The notes beneath the pieces were generated by a model. The model was not told the DNA's origin, did not search any database, and was given only the letters and a program-made list of their open reading frames with translations. Shown here one piece after another: positions 53,237 through 61,500 of a stretch of 64,000 nt of DNA. Made by a program: the position numbers and the translations under genes. This DNA is from Anaerolineae bacterium (GTDB lineage Bacteria > Chloroflexota > Anaerolineae > Aggregatilineales > Ch27), in the NCBI GenBank assembly GCA_013178165.1, contig JABLXG010000001.1, positions 391,605-455,604 of the forward strand, written 5' to 3'. The first letter of the stretch is position 1; each line of letters begins with the position of its first letter.

Positions 53237-53265
53237 TTGACAAAGCCGCCCGTCCTGTGTACCCT
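53237..53265 (+). promoter_or_regulatory. Promoter of the pyrimidine operon
   Basis: A perfect -35 TTGACA (53237-53242) and -10 TACCCT (53260-53265) are separated by 17 bases. The predicted transcript starts near 53272, leaving a leader of about 290 bases before pyrB at 53564. Confidence 0.75.
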
Positions 53266-53271
53266 GAAAGT

Positions 53272-53296
53272 CCAGGGCCAGCGGCTCTGGTTTTTT
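53272..53296 (+). promoter_or_regulatory. Hairpin plus U6 at the very 5' end of the pyr leader
   Basis: CCAGGGCC (53272-53279) and GGCTCTGG (53283-53290) pair over 8 bp with one wobble and a 3-base loop, followed directly by TTTTTT. The structure begins at about the predicted first transcribed base. It may act as an early pause or termination site, or stabilise the 5' end. Confidence 0.5.
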
Positions 53297-53518
53297 GCGC
53301 CTGCCACCTGGCAGGATGCCAGGCCAATGCCCCACAGCGACGTATCGTTATCGCCGGGATGCCAGCAGGATGAAGATTCGGCCAGGGTCAACGGTGTTGC
53401 GCACGCGGGTGCAACCGCCGGCGCTCCGGAACAGCGTGGAGGGGCGCCAGCGCCGCGCTTTGCCGTTGATCGCCGGACCGGCGTCCACCGCCAGACTTTC
53501 AGGCTCTTGTTCGTGATC

Positions 53519-53543
53519 AAGCCACCCGCGGGGTGGCTTTTTT
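53519..53543 (+). terminator. Intrinsic terminator (attenuator candidate) just upstream of pyrB
   Basis: AAGCCACCC (53519-53527) and GGGTGGCTT (53531-53539) form a 9-bp stem with a 3-base loop, and the T-run 53538-53543 follows. It ends 20 bases before the pyrB start, so unregulated it would prevent expression of the operon it precedes. That makes attenuation likely. Confidence 0.78.
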
Positions 53544-53563
53544 ATGGGAGGTCACCAGTTTCC

Positions 53564-54640
53564 ATGTCCCAGGTAACGCTCAAAGGTGCTGATCTGCGCC
53601 AGTCTGTCCGTTTCATCGACGTGTACAAGCCGCCACGGATCGAGGGCGACTTCACCGGCAAGCACATCATCTCCGTCGATCAGTTTGACCGCCAGGACCT
53701 GCAAATCCTGTTCGATGCCACGCTGTCCATCCGCAGGCGTATGAAGCAGAACGACCGCGGCCTGCTCCAGCTTGGCGCGGGGCGGGTGATGGCGACGCTG
53801 TTCTACGAGGCCAGTACCCGTACCGATATGTCCTTCCAGGCGGCGATGAGTCATCTGGGCGGGCAGGTGATCACGGCCAGCAACGGCGTACATTTCTCGT
53901 CGATCTACAAGGGCGAGAATCTGGCCGATACGGTACGTGCGGTTGGCTGCTACGCGGATGTGATCGTCCTGCGCCATCCGGAAGTCGGCTCTTCCTACGA
54001 GGCCGCTCATTACCTGGATACGCTCCGCGACCAGGGCATCGTCCGCCAGCCGGTGGTGATCAGCGGTGGTGATGGCGTGGGCGAGCATCCCACTCAGGCC
54101 CTGTTGGACCTGTTCACCATCTACGACTTCAAGAAGACGATCGACGGCCTGAACATCACCCTGGTGGGCGATCTCAAGCATGGGCGTACCGTCCACTCGC
54201 TGGCCAAGCTGCTGGCCTTCTATGGCGCGCAGGGCGTCACGCTCAACTTTGTCGCGCCAGATGTGCTGCGTATGCCCGAATCGGTTGTCAGCCTGGTCAA
54301 GAGCATGGGGATCACGGTTTACGAGACGGACAACCTGTACGATGTGCTCGGCCACACTGATGTGATCTACTGGACGCGTGTCCAGGAAGAGCGGTTTGCC
54401 GCGCCGGAAGACTACGAGGCGATCAAGGATCGTTTCATCATGACGCCGCCGGTACTGGCCCAGGCTAAAGCGGACGCCATCCTGATGCACCCCTTGCCCC
54501 GCAAGAACGAAATGGGCACACCGGAGGATCACGACGCGCTGGACGCCGATCCGCGGGCGGTGTACTTCCGCCAGATGGAAAACGGCATGTTTGTGCGGAT
54601 GGCCCTGCTGGCCAAAGTGCTGGGCGGGCTGTGGGTCTAG
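53564..54640 (+). CDS. pyrB: PyrB, aspartate carbamoyltransferase catalytic chain
   Basis: 358 residues. Carbamoyl-phosphate motif FYEASTRTDMSF, GGDGVGEHPTQALLDLFTI and the aspartate loop ILMHPLPRKNE are all present. It makes carbamoyl-aspartate, the second step of UMP synthesis. Of several in-frame starts, ATG 53564 is chosen: it follows the attenuator and a GGGAGGT with 11-base spacing. The open frame extends back to 53135 but through the structured leader, with low-complexity residues. At 358 residues it is somewhat longer than the usual 310, because of an N-terminal extension of about 25 residues. No pyrI regulatory chain is adjacent. Confidence 0.93.
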   Translation: MSQVTLKGADLRQSVRFIDVYKPPRIEGDFTGKHIISVDQFDRQDLQILFDATLSIRRRMKQNDRGLLQLGAGRVMATLFYEASTRTDMSFQAAMSHLGGQVITASNGVHFSSIYKGENLADTVRAVGCYADVIVLRHPEVGSSYEAAHYLDTLRDQGIVRQPVVISGGDGVGEHPTQALLDLFTIYDFKKTIDGLNITLVGDLKHGRTVHSLAKLLAFYGAQGVTLNFVAPDVLRMPESVVSLVKSMGITVYETDNLYDVLGHTDVIYWTRVQEERFAAPEDYEAIKDRFIMTPPVLAQAKADAILMHPLPRKNEMGTPEDHDALDADPRAVYFRQMENGMFVRMALLAKVLGGLWV

Positions 54641-54708
54641 CTGGCTGAGGGCGGGCCGGGCAGCCTGCCCGGTCCGCCAGACCGGTTGTGAGGGAAGGGA
54701 AACGCGCC

Positions 54709-55794
54709 ATGACTCTGCTCACCATCCCCGGTATGGTCGATCCGCATGTGCATCTGCGCGGGTTGGACTGGTCGCACAAGGCGACGTTCGCCAGCGAGAC
54801 GGCCGCCGCACTGGCCGGCGGCTACTGGGCCGTGCTGGATATGCCCAACACGCCCCCGCCGACCATCGATCGCCCTGCCCTGGCGCTTAAGCTGGCCGCC
54901 CTGGGTGAGGAAGCGGTCTGCGACTGGGGCGTCTACTTTGGCGCCAGCCAGAAGGATAACAGGGCCGAGTTCGCGGCGGTGAGCGCGGCGGTCTGTGGAT
55001 TGAAGATCTACAACAACGCCACGACCGGGACGCTGCTGGTGGAGGATCAGGCCTTGCGGGAGCGAATCTATGCCGCCTGGCCCGCCGGGCGGGTGATCGC
55101 CGTCCATGCCGAAGGCGAGACCATCCCCCGCATCCTGGAACTGGTTCGCCGCACCGGCAAGCATACCCACTTCTGTCATGTCAGCACCGCAGAGGAGATC
55201 GGCTACCTGAGGGCAGCGCGGGCCGAGGGCCTGCCGATCAGCATTGGCGTCACCCCGCATCATCTTTACCTGACTGAGGATGATGTCCCCCGGCTGGGCG
55301 GCTTCGGGCGGATGAAACCAGAATTGAAGACGCGGGCGGATGTGGAGGCGCTGTGGGCGGCGGTGGATGATGGCCTCGTTGATGTGATCGAGTCTGATCA
55401 CGCGCCGCATACAGTGGCGGAGAAAACCGCGCCGCAACCAGCCTTTGGCGTGCCGGGCCTGGAAACGACCCTGCCGCTGCTGGGGCTGGCGGTACACGAG
55501 AGGCGCCTGAGCGAGGAGCGTCTGGTGGAGCTGGTGGCGCTCAACCCGCAGCGTATCTTCGGTCTGCGCCCGCCTGAGGGGACTTACACGCGCGTTGACC
55601 TGGCCGATTCGTTCGTGATCGTCCCCGCCAACCTGCGCACGGCGCCTGGCTGGTCGCCCTTTGCCGGGATGCGTGTCTACGGGCGGGTGCGCGAGGTCTG
55701 GATTCGCGGGCGGTTGGTCTTCGACGGGACGCAGGTTCTGGCGGAACTGGGTTCCGGGCGGAACCTGTTCAGCGGGGAAGGGGCAGCGGGGTGA
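54709..55794 (+). CDS. pyrC: PyrC, dihydroorotase
   Basis: 361 residues. Metal ligands are visible in MVDPHVHLRG (HxH), GLKIYNNATTG (Lys for carbamylation), AVHAEGE, THFCHVST and ESDHAPHT (Asp). It cyclises carbamoyl-aspartate to dihydroorotate. The ATG at 54709 is selected, with GAGGGAAGGG upstream; a GTG at 54688 would add seven residues. The gene overlaps pyrD by 4 bases (GTGA). Confidence 0.93.
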   Translation: MTLLTIPGMVDPHVHLRGLDWSHKATFASETAAALAGGYWAVLDMPNTPPPTIDRPALALKLAALGEEAVCDWGVYFGASQKDNRAEFAAVSAAVCGLKIYNNATTGTLLVEDQALRERIYAAWPAGRVIAVHAEGETIPRILELVRRTGKHTHFCHVSTAEEIGYLRAARAEGLPISIGVTPHHLYLTEDDVPRLGGFGRMKPELKTRADVEALWAAVDDGLVDVIESDHAPHTVAEKTAPQPAFGVPGLETTLPLLGLAVHERRLSEERLVELVALNPQRIFGLRPPEGTYTRVDLADSFVIVPANLRTAPGWSPFAGMRVYGRVREVWIRGRLVFDGTQVLAELGSGRNLFSGEGAAG

Positions 55795-56942
55795 AGCGTT
55801 TCCTGCTGTGGCTCAACCGCGCAGGGTATGCCGGTTTGCTACGCCCGCTGATCTTCCGTACGTCATCGGCGCAGCAGGCCCACGCGCACATGCTACGCCT
55901 GCTGTGCTTTGCTGATGGCCAACCCTGGCTGGCCGGGCTGCTGGCCGCGCTGCGGCAGGCGATGATGCCGCCTGCGCCGGTCGAGGTCGGCGGTGTCTGC
56001 CTGGATCATCCCCTGATTCTGGCGGCGGGGCTGGTCAAAGGCGAGGGCTTCGCCGATGAAGCGGCGGCGCTGGCTGCTGTGCAGGCCGGGCGGGACATCA
56101 TCCCTGGCTGGCGGACGATCCCCGCGCTGGCCGGACCGGTTGAGTTTGGTTCTTATACCCGCTGGCCGCGCCTTGGCAACCCCGGCACCGTCCTGTGGCG
56201 CGATCCGGCCACCGGTTCAACGCAGAATCGTGTCGGCCTGCGCAACCCCGGCGTGCTGGCGGCGGCGGCTTTCCTGGGGGCGCGGAAGCACGAGTTGCCC
56301 GCGCAGTTCGGGATCAACATCGCCGTCAGCCCCAGCGTGGACGATCCGGACCGCCAGACAGAGGAAGTGCTGGCTTCGCTGCGGGCTTTTCTGGATCGCG
56401 GGGTGTACCCGACCTGGTTCACGCTCAACCTGAGCTGCCCCAATACCGAAGACGATCCGGGCGGCAACCAGACCGCTGACCTGGCTGAGCAGCTGTGCGG
56501 CGCGGCGGTAACGTGCCTGCGCGAGGCTGAAGCGGCTGCCGGACAGGCGATCCCGCTGTGGGTCAAAGTGGGGCCAGACCTGAGCACTACCCAGTACCGC
56601 GCCCTGCTGCGCGTATTCGCAGCAGTGGGCGTGCGGGCCGTGATCGCCACCAACACGCTCGGCCTGCCTGCGCCGGGCGATGAGACGCTGACGGCAGGCG
56701 TGGGCGGCGGACGGCTGCATGCTCCGGCGCTGGCAGCGGTGCGCGCCTTGATGGAAGAACAGGCGGCGGGCAGCTGGCCGGTGGACGTGATCGGCTGCGG
56801 GGGCGTGCTGGATGGCACGACCTACCGCAACTTTGCCGCGCTGGGCGTCCGGGCGGCGCAGTACTGGTCGGCCCTGGTCTACCGGGGGCCTTATGCCGCG
56901 GCGCTGATTCAGGCGGAGATGGCAGAGGGGAATAGGGAGTAG
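55791..56942 (+). CDS. pyrD: PyrD, dihydroorotate dehydrogenase (class 2-like)
   Basis: 383 residues. The N-terminal RPLIFRTSSAQQAHAHMLRLL resembles the membrane-associating helical extension of quinone-linked class 2 enzymes. FMN and orotate motifs include NRVGLRNPG, INIAVSP, LNLSCPNTED (the catalytic residue region) and DVIGCGGVLDGTTYRNF. No PyrK partner is encoded here, in keeping with class 2. The start is GTG 55791, coupled to pyrC. Confidence 0.9.
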   Translation: MKRFLLWLNRAGYAGLLRPLIFRTSSAQQAHAHMLRLLCFADGQPWLAGLLAALRQAMMPPAPVEVGGVCLDHPLILAAGLVKGEGFADEAAALAAVQAGRDIIPGWRTIPALAGPVEFGSYTRWPRLGNPGTVLWRDPATGSTQNRVGLRNPGVLAAAAFLGARKHELPAQFGINIAVSPSVDDPDRQTEEVLASLRAFLDRGVYPTWFTLNLSCPNTEDDPGGNQTADLAEQLCGAAVTCLREAEAAAGQAIPLWVKVGPDLSTTQYRALLRVFAAVGVRAVIATNTLGLPAPGDETLTAGVGGGRLHAPALAAVRALMEEQAAGSWPVDVIGCGGVLDGTTYRNFAALGVRAAQYWSALVYRGPYAAALIQAEMAEGNRE

Positions 56943-57043
56943 GGAGCGTTGGCACGGGGCGTGTGCTGGCTGCGGGCCCGGCGCCTGTCGGTGGCAGTCA
57001 GAGGGCTTGCAGGTCGCTGTGGGCCACGGTTCGGAGAGTGAGG

Positions 57044-57715
57044 ATGATGACTGCTTCTGTTGAAGTTTCGCCGCAGGCGATCGCCCGCGCCCTGCTGGAA
57101 ATCCGGGCGGTGGTGTTTTCACCGCGGGCGCCGGTCAAGTTCAAGTCTGGCATCCTGTCGCCGGTCTACGTGGATAACCGGCGGTTGCCTTTCTGGCCGC
57201 AGCAGTGGCGGTTGGTGATCGAAGGTTTTTGCCAGGTGATCGCCGCGCAGGGCCTGGCCTTCGATGTGATCGCCGGGATCGCTGCAGCGGGCATCCCGCA
57301 CAGCGCGGCCCTGGCCTATCGCCTGATGACGCCCTCGGTGTTTGTCCGCAAGGAAGCCAAAGATCACGGCCTGCGCAGCCAGATCGAAGGCGGCGATGTT
57401 GCCGGGCGGCGTGTGCTGCTGGTGGAAGATCTGGTCACAACCGGCGGCAGCAGCCTGGCCGGGGTTGAGGCGCTGCGGGCGGCAGGGGCGACCGTGACCG
57501 ACTGCCTGTGCATCACGACTTATGGCTTCCCGGAGGCATGGGCAGCATTCCAGGCGGCGGATGTGCGGTTGCACCCGCTGACGCCCTTCGCGACGATCGC
57601 GGCGGAGGCGGCGGCGTTGGGCTATTTTGGCCCGGCGGAACTGGCGCTGGTGGAGGCGTGGCTGCGCGACCCGCATGGCTGGCCAGGCGCGAGCCAGGAG
57701 GAGGCGGAAGGATGA
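57044..57715 (+). CDS. pyrE: PyrE, orotate phosphoribosyltransferase
   Basis: 223 residues. The PRPP-binding motif is VLLVEDLVTTGGSS. FKSGILSPVYVDNR is the usual substrate loop and SVFVRKEAKDHG the catalytic-loop lead-in. It converts orotate and PRPP to OMP. ATG 57044 has GGAG at 7 bases; ATG 57047 is possible. It overlaps pyrF by 4 bases (ATGA). A 100-base gap to pyrD contains no feature I recognise. Confidence 0.94.
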   Translation: MMTASVEVSPQAIARALLEIRAVVFSPRAPVKFKSGILSPVYVDNRRLPFWPQQWRLVIEGFCQVIAAQGLAFDVIAGIAAAGIPHSAALAYRLMTPSVFVRKEAKDHGLRSQIEGGDVAGRRVLLVEDLVTTGGSSLAGVEALRAAGATVTDCLCITTYGFPEAWAAFQAADVRLHPLTPFATIAAEAAALGYFGPAELALVEAWLRDPHGWPGASQEEAEG

Positions 57716-58524
57716 GCGGCGCGATTGCCAAATACCATCGGCGGGTGGAGGCGGTTGATTCACTGCTGTGCGTCGGACTGGACAGCCAGTTCGACCGGCT
57801 GCCGCCGCGCTTCCAGGCCGACCCGCACCCGCAGTTTGCCTTCAACCGCTGGATCATCGACCAGACCTATCCTTACGTTAGCGCCTACAAGCCCAACATG
57901 GCCTTTTATGAGGCGCGCGGCGCGGCAGGCCTGACCGATCTGGCCCTGACGATGGCGTACCTGCGCGATAACCACCCCGACATCTTGACCATCTGCGACG
58001 CCAAGCGGGCCGATATCGGCTCAACCAATGAGGGCTATGTTGCGGCGATCTTCGATCGGCTTGGCTTTGACGCGGTTACGCTCAACCCGTATCTGGGCCG
58101 GGAAGCGCTGATGCCCTTCCTGGAGCGGGCGGACCGGGGGTGCATCATCCTGTGCCGGACCTCCAACCCCGGCGCGGGCGAGTTGCAGGATCGGCTCGTC
58201 GATGGCCGCCCGCTGTGGCAGGTGGTGGCCGAGCAGGTGCGCGATAGCTGGAACGTGCATGGCAACTGTATGCTGGTGGCCGGGGCGACCTACCCCGATG
58301 AACTGGCCCGCATCCGCACTCTGGTGGGGGCGATGCCGCTGCTGGTGCCGGGGATCGGGGCGCAGGGCGGAGAGGTGGCGGCGACCGTCCGCGCCGGGCT
58401 GGCTCCGGATGGGCGAGGGCTGATCATCAATGCTTCCCGCGCTGTGATCTTCGATTCCGATCCGGCGGCGGCGGCCCGCGCCCTGCGCGACGCGATTCGT
58501 GAGGCGGCTAGCGCATGCCGCTAG
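57712..58524 (+). CDS. pyrF: PyrF, orotidine 5'-phosphate decarboxylase (type 2)
   Basis: 270 residues, the size of the PyrF subfamily 2. SLLCVGLDSQFDRLPP, AYKPNMAFYEA and the catalytic CDAKRADIGSTNEGY are present, with LVPGIGAQGGEV near the end. It decarboxylates OMP to UMP, the last step of the pathway. With pyrB, pyrC, pyrD and pyrE the operon covers the route from carbamoyl phosphate to UMP; carAB is not in the window. Its stop is one base from the stop of the convergent kinase gene. Confidence 0.94.
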   Translation: MSGAIAKYHRRVEAVDSLLCVGLDSQFDRLPPRFQADPHPQFAFNRWIIDQTYPYVSAYKPNMAFYEARGAAGLTDLALTMAYLRDNHPDILTICDAKRADIGSTNEGYVAAIFDRLGFDAVTLNPYLGREALMPFLERADRGCIILCRTSNPGAGELQDRLVDGRPLWQVVAEQVRDSWNVHGNCMLVAGATYPDELARIRTLVGAMPLLVPGIGAQGGEVAATVRAGLAPDGRGLIINASRAVIFDSDPAAAARALRDAIREAASACR

Positions 58525-58525
58525 G

Positions 58526-61500
58526 CTATCCTGGCTGTTCTGGTTCCGCTTCCCCGCAGGTTGCCCGGTAATCTGCGCCGGGCAAGTATTGCGCCCACTC
58601 CTCCGCGTTCAGGTTGCGTCCGGCGATCTGGCAGGCGTGCTCCGCCCAGACAGCCGTGCCGACATCCCAGCGCGTGATGGCTGTTGTCGTGCTCCCGGCC
58701 AGCAGGGTCTGGCCGTCAGCGGCAAAGGCCAGGGCGGTGATCCAGCCGCCTTCCCCCACCAGCGCCGCGCCGAGCGGCCGCCCCGTCCCAACATCCCACA
58801 GCAGAATGCCGCCGTCACGGCTGCCGGTCGCCAGGGTGGAGCCATCCGGGCTGAAGACGGCGCTGAGCACCCAGTGGGCGTGCCCGACCAGCGGTGGACG
58901 GATCGCCTGCCCGCTGGCGGCATCCCACAACCTAACCAGATTATCCCGCCCACCAGAAGCCAGCAGTTGCCCGTCCGGGCTGAAGGTCAGGGTCATTACC
59001 GCGGTATCGTGGGCCGGGAAGGCGGCGATCTGGCGGCTGTCGGTCGTGTCCCAGAGCACAATCTGCCCGTCCCGGCTGCCGGAGGCCAACCGCCGACCAT
59101 CCGGGCTGAAGGCCAGCGCCGTCACACTATCGCTGTGGCCCTGCAGCGGATCGCCGCTGGCGGCCCCGGTCGCCGCGTCCCACAGCAGGATCATACCGTC
59201 GTCGTCGCCAGAAGCCAGCCGCGAGCCATCCGGACTGAAGGCCAGGCTGATCACCGCGCTGGCGTGTCCCGGCATCGGTTCGCCGACCGGTGCTGCCGCG
59301 CCGTCCGGCGTCACAGCCCACAGACGTACGGTCTGGTCGACGCTGCCGGAAGCCAGCTGCGTGCCATCCGGGCTGAAAGCGATCACAGTAACCACTTCCG
59401 CGTGGCCCGGCAGCGTGACTGAGGGCGGTGTGCTGCCGGGGCTGGCGTTAGCAAGTTGCCAGAGGGTGATGGCGCTGCTTTCGTTCGAGCCGAGGTACTG
59501 GCCGGTGGCTGTCGCCGCGAGCGCACCATCCGGGCTGAAGGCGATGCTCGCCGCTGAAGGCAGGGCGATGGCGACCGGATGGGCTAACCGCTGGCCTGGC
59601 TCGCTGGCCCATAGCACGACAGCGTTATCCTGTCCCCCGGAAGCCAGCAACGATCCATCCGGGCTGAAGGCGACGCTCCACACGGCGTCGCGGTGGCCAT
59701 TCAGGGTGGTGGTGAGCAGGCCGCTGTTGGCCTCCCACAGGCGGAGCGTGCCATCCATGCTGGCGGTGGCCAGGCGTGCCCCATCCGGGCTGAAGGTGAC
59801 ATCCCGGATCCAGCCGCTATGGGCATTTTGCAGGCGGCCCAGCGCCTGGCGGGTCTGTGCATCCCACAGGATCACGCTGGCGTCCACGCCGACCGAAGCC
59901 AGGCGCGTCCCATCCGGACTGAAGGCCAGAGCCAGCACCCAGTTGGCATGGGCGGCCAGCGGATCGCCGAGCGCTTCCCCGCTGGCCGCATCCCACAGAC
60001 GAATGGTCTGCTCCTCACCGGCGGAAGCGATCAGACGGCCATCCGGGCTGAAGGCGACGGCATAGATGGCGCCGGTGTGGCCTTCCAACCGCCGGGTGAT
60101 GGTGGGGGTGCCCGTCAGGTTCCACAGGAGCAGCCCGCCTTCCGCGTCGCCGGAGACCAGCGCCGCGCCGTCCGGGCTGAAGGCAATAGCCCATACCTCT
60201 GCGGCGTGCCCGACCAGCGGGTCGCCAATCGGCTCTCCGGAGGCTGCATCCCACAGGCGGATGGTACGGTCGCGGCCTGCCGAGGCCAGCAGCGATCCAT
60301 CCGGGCTGAAGGCCAGGCCGTTGATCCAGTCTGTGTGGCCGGTCAGCGGCGGGTCGATGGGCTGGCGGGCGGCCACATCCCAGCGGCGGATCGTGCCGTC
60401 GCGCCCGGCGCTGACCAGCATCCGCCCATCCGGCGAAAAAGCGACATCCCGCACCCAGTCGGTGTGGCCGTGGAGGAAGGTGATCAATTGCGGCTGGGCC
60501 TGCAGGCCGGTCAGCAGGCTGCTGCGCGCCTCGAACGTATCCGCGCTGCGCAGAGCCTCCAGGCTGAGCAGCAGGGAGAGGTCGAGCGCGGCGCGGCTGG
60601 TGATGGCGGTGGCGGCCAGTTCCCGCGAGCGGGAGATACGCGCTTGCTGGGCGGTGGCCGCCTGCTGGTCGAAAGCGAATTTGGCCAGTCCCAGGGAGAC
60701 AAGGGCAAAAAGGATCAGAGCGGCAATGAACAGCCGCAGGCGGTTGGCGGCGCGCCGTCGCAGGGCGACGCTGGCGTCCAGATAGGCGATCTCATCCGCG
60801 TTGAGCGTCAGGCTGGTGCTGGCGCGCCAGGCCTCGAACTGGGCCAGGCGGTTGCCGGTAGCCAGATAACTGGGATCGCGCCCGGCATTGTTCCACTCCA
60901 GGATGGCGGTAGCCAGGCGGCGCTGGGTCAGCAAGTCGGCGCGGTTCTCCTCCAGCCAGCCCTGCAGCCGATCCCACTCCCGGATCAGGGCTTCGTGTGC
61001 TACTTCGACGGTTGGCTCGCGGGTCTGCGGGTCGTGATCAAAGGTCAGCAGGCGGTTGCGGCCAAACAGGTCAAGGATTTCGCGGATGACCGGGCGCTCT
61101 GGTTCTGACACCAGGGAGAGCAGTGCGCCCCATTTGACGCGCTGGCGCGTGGCCTCGGTGCCCTCGCTGACGGCCACCAGACGCAGCAGGAGTTGACGGG
61201 CAAGCTTCTGGCGCGGCGGTGGTAGTTGCTCATACAGCTCATCAGCGCGGCGGGCCAGCGTGCCGGAAATGCCGCCGGCTTCCTGGTAGGCCGCGTAAGT
61301 CAGGGTTGTGTTCTGCCGGCGCTCGAACAGATCGGTCAGGGTGTACTGGAGCAGGGGCAGGGCGCCGGGTTGCTCGATCACATCGTCCACCAGGGCGCGG
61401 GCCAGCACCGGCTCGATGCTCAGCCCGGCGCGTTCCGCCGGGCGGAGGATGGCCTGCTCCAGTTCGCTGGCGTTCATCGGCAGGACAACTTCGGTCTGCT

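Noticed and set aside
53272-53543. Possible T-box, RNase P RNA or 6S RNA in the pyr leader
   Set aside because: Short matches (GGGTGGC near the terminator, GAAAGTCC near the 5' end) are isolated. The remaining conserved elements of these RNAs are not found.
58600-60500. Regular about 120-base repeats resembling a repeat array or CRISPR
   Set aside because: The periodicity is the coding of WD40 blades in an intact reading frame. Spacing and sequence vary as expected for protein repeats.
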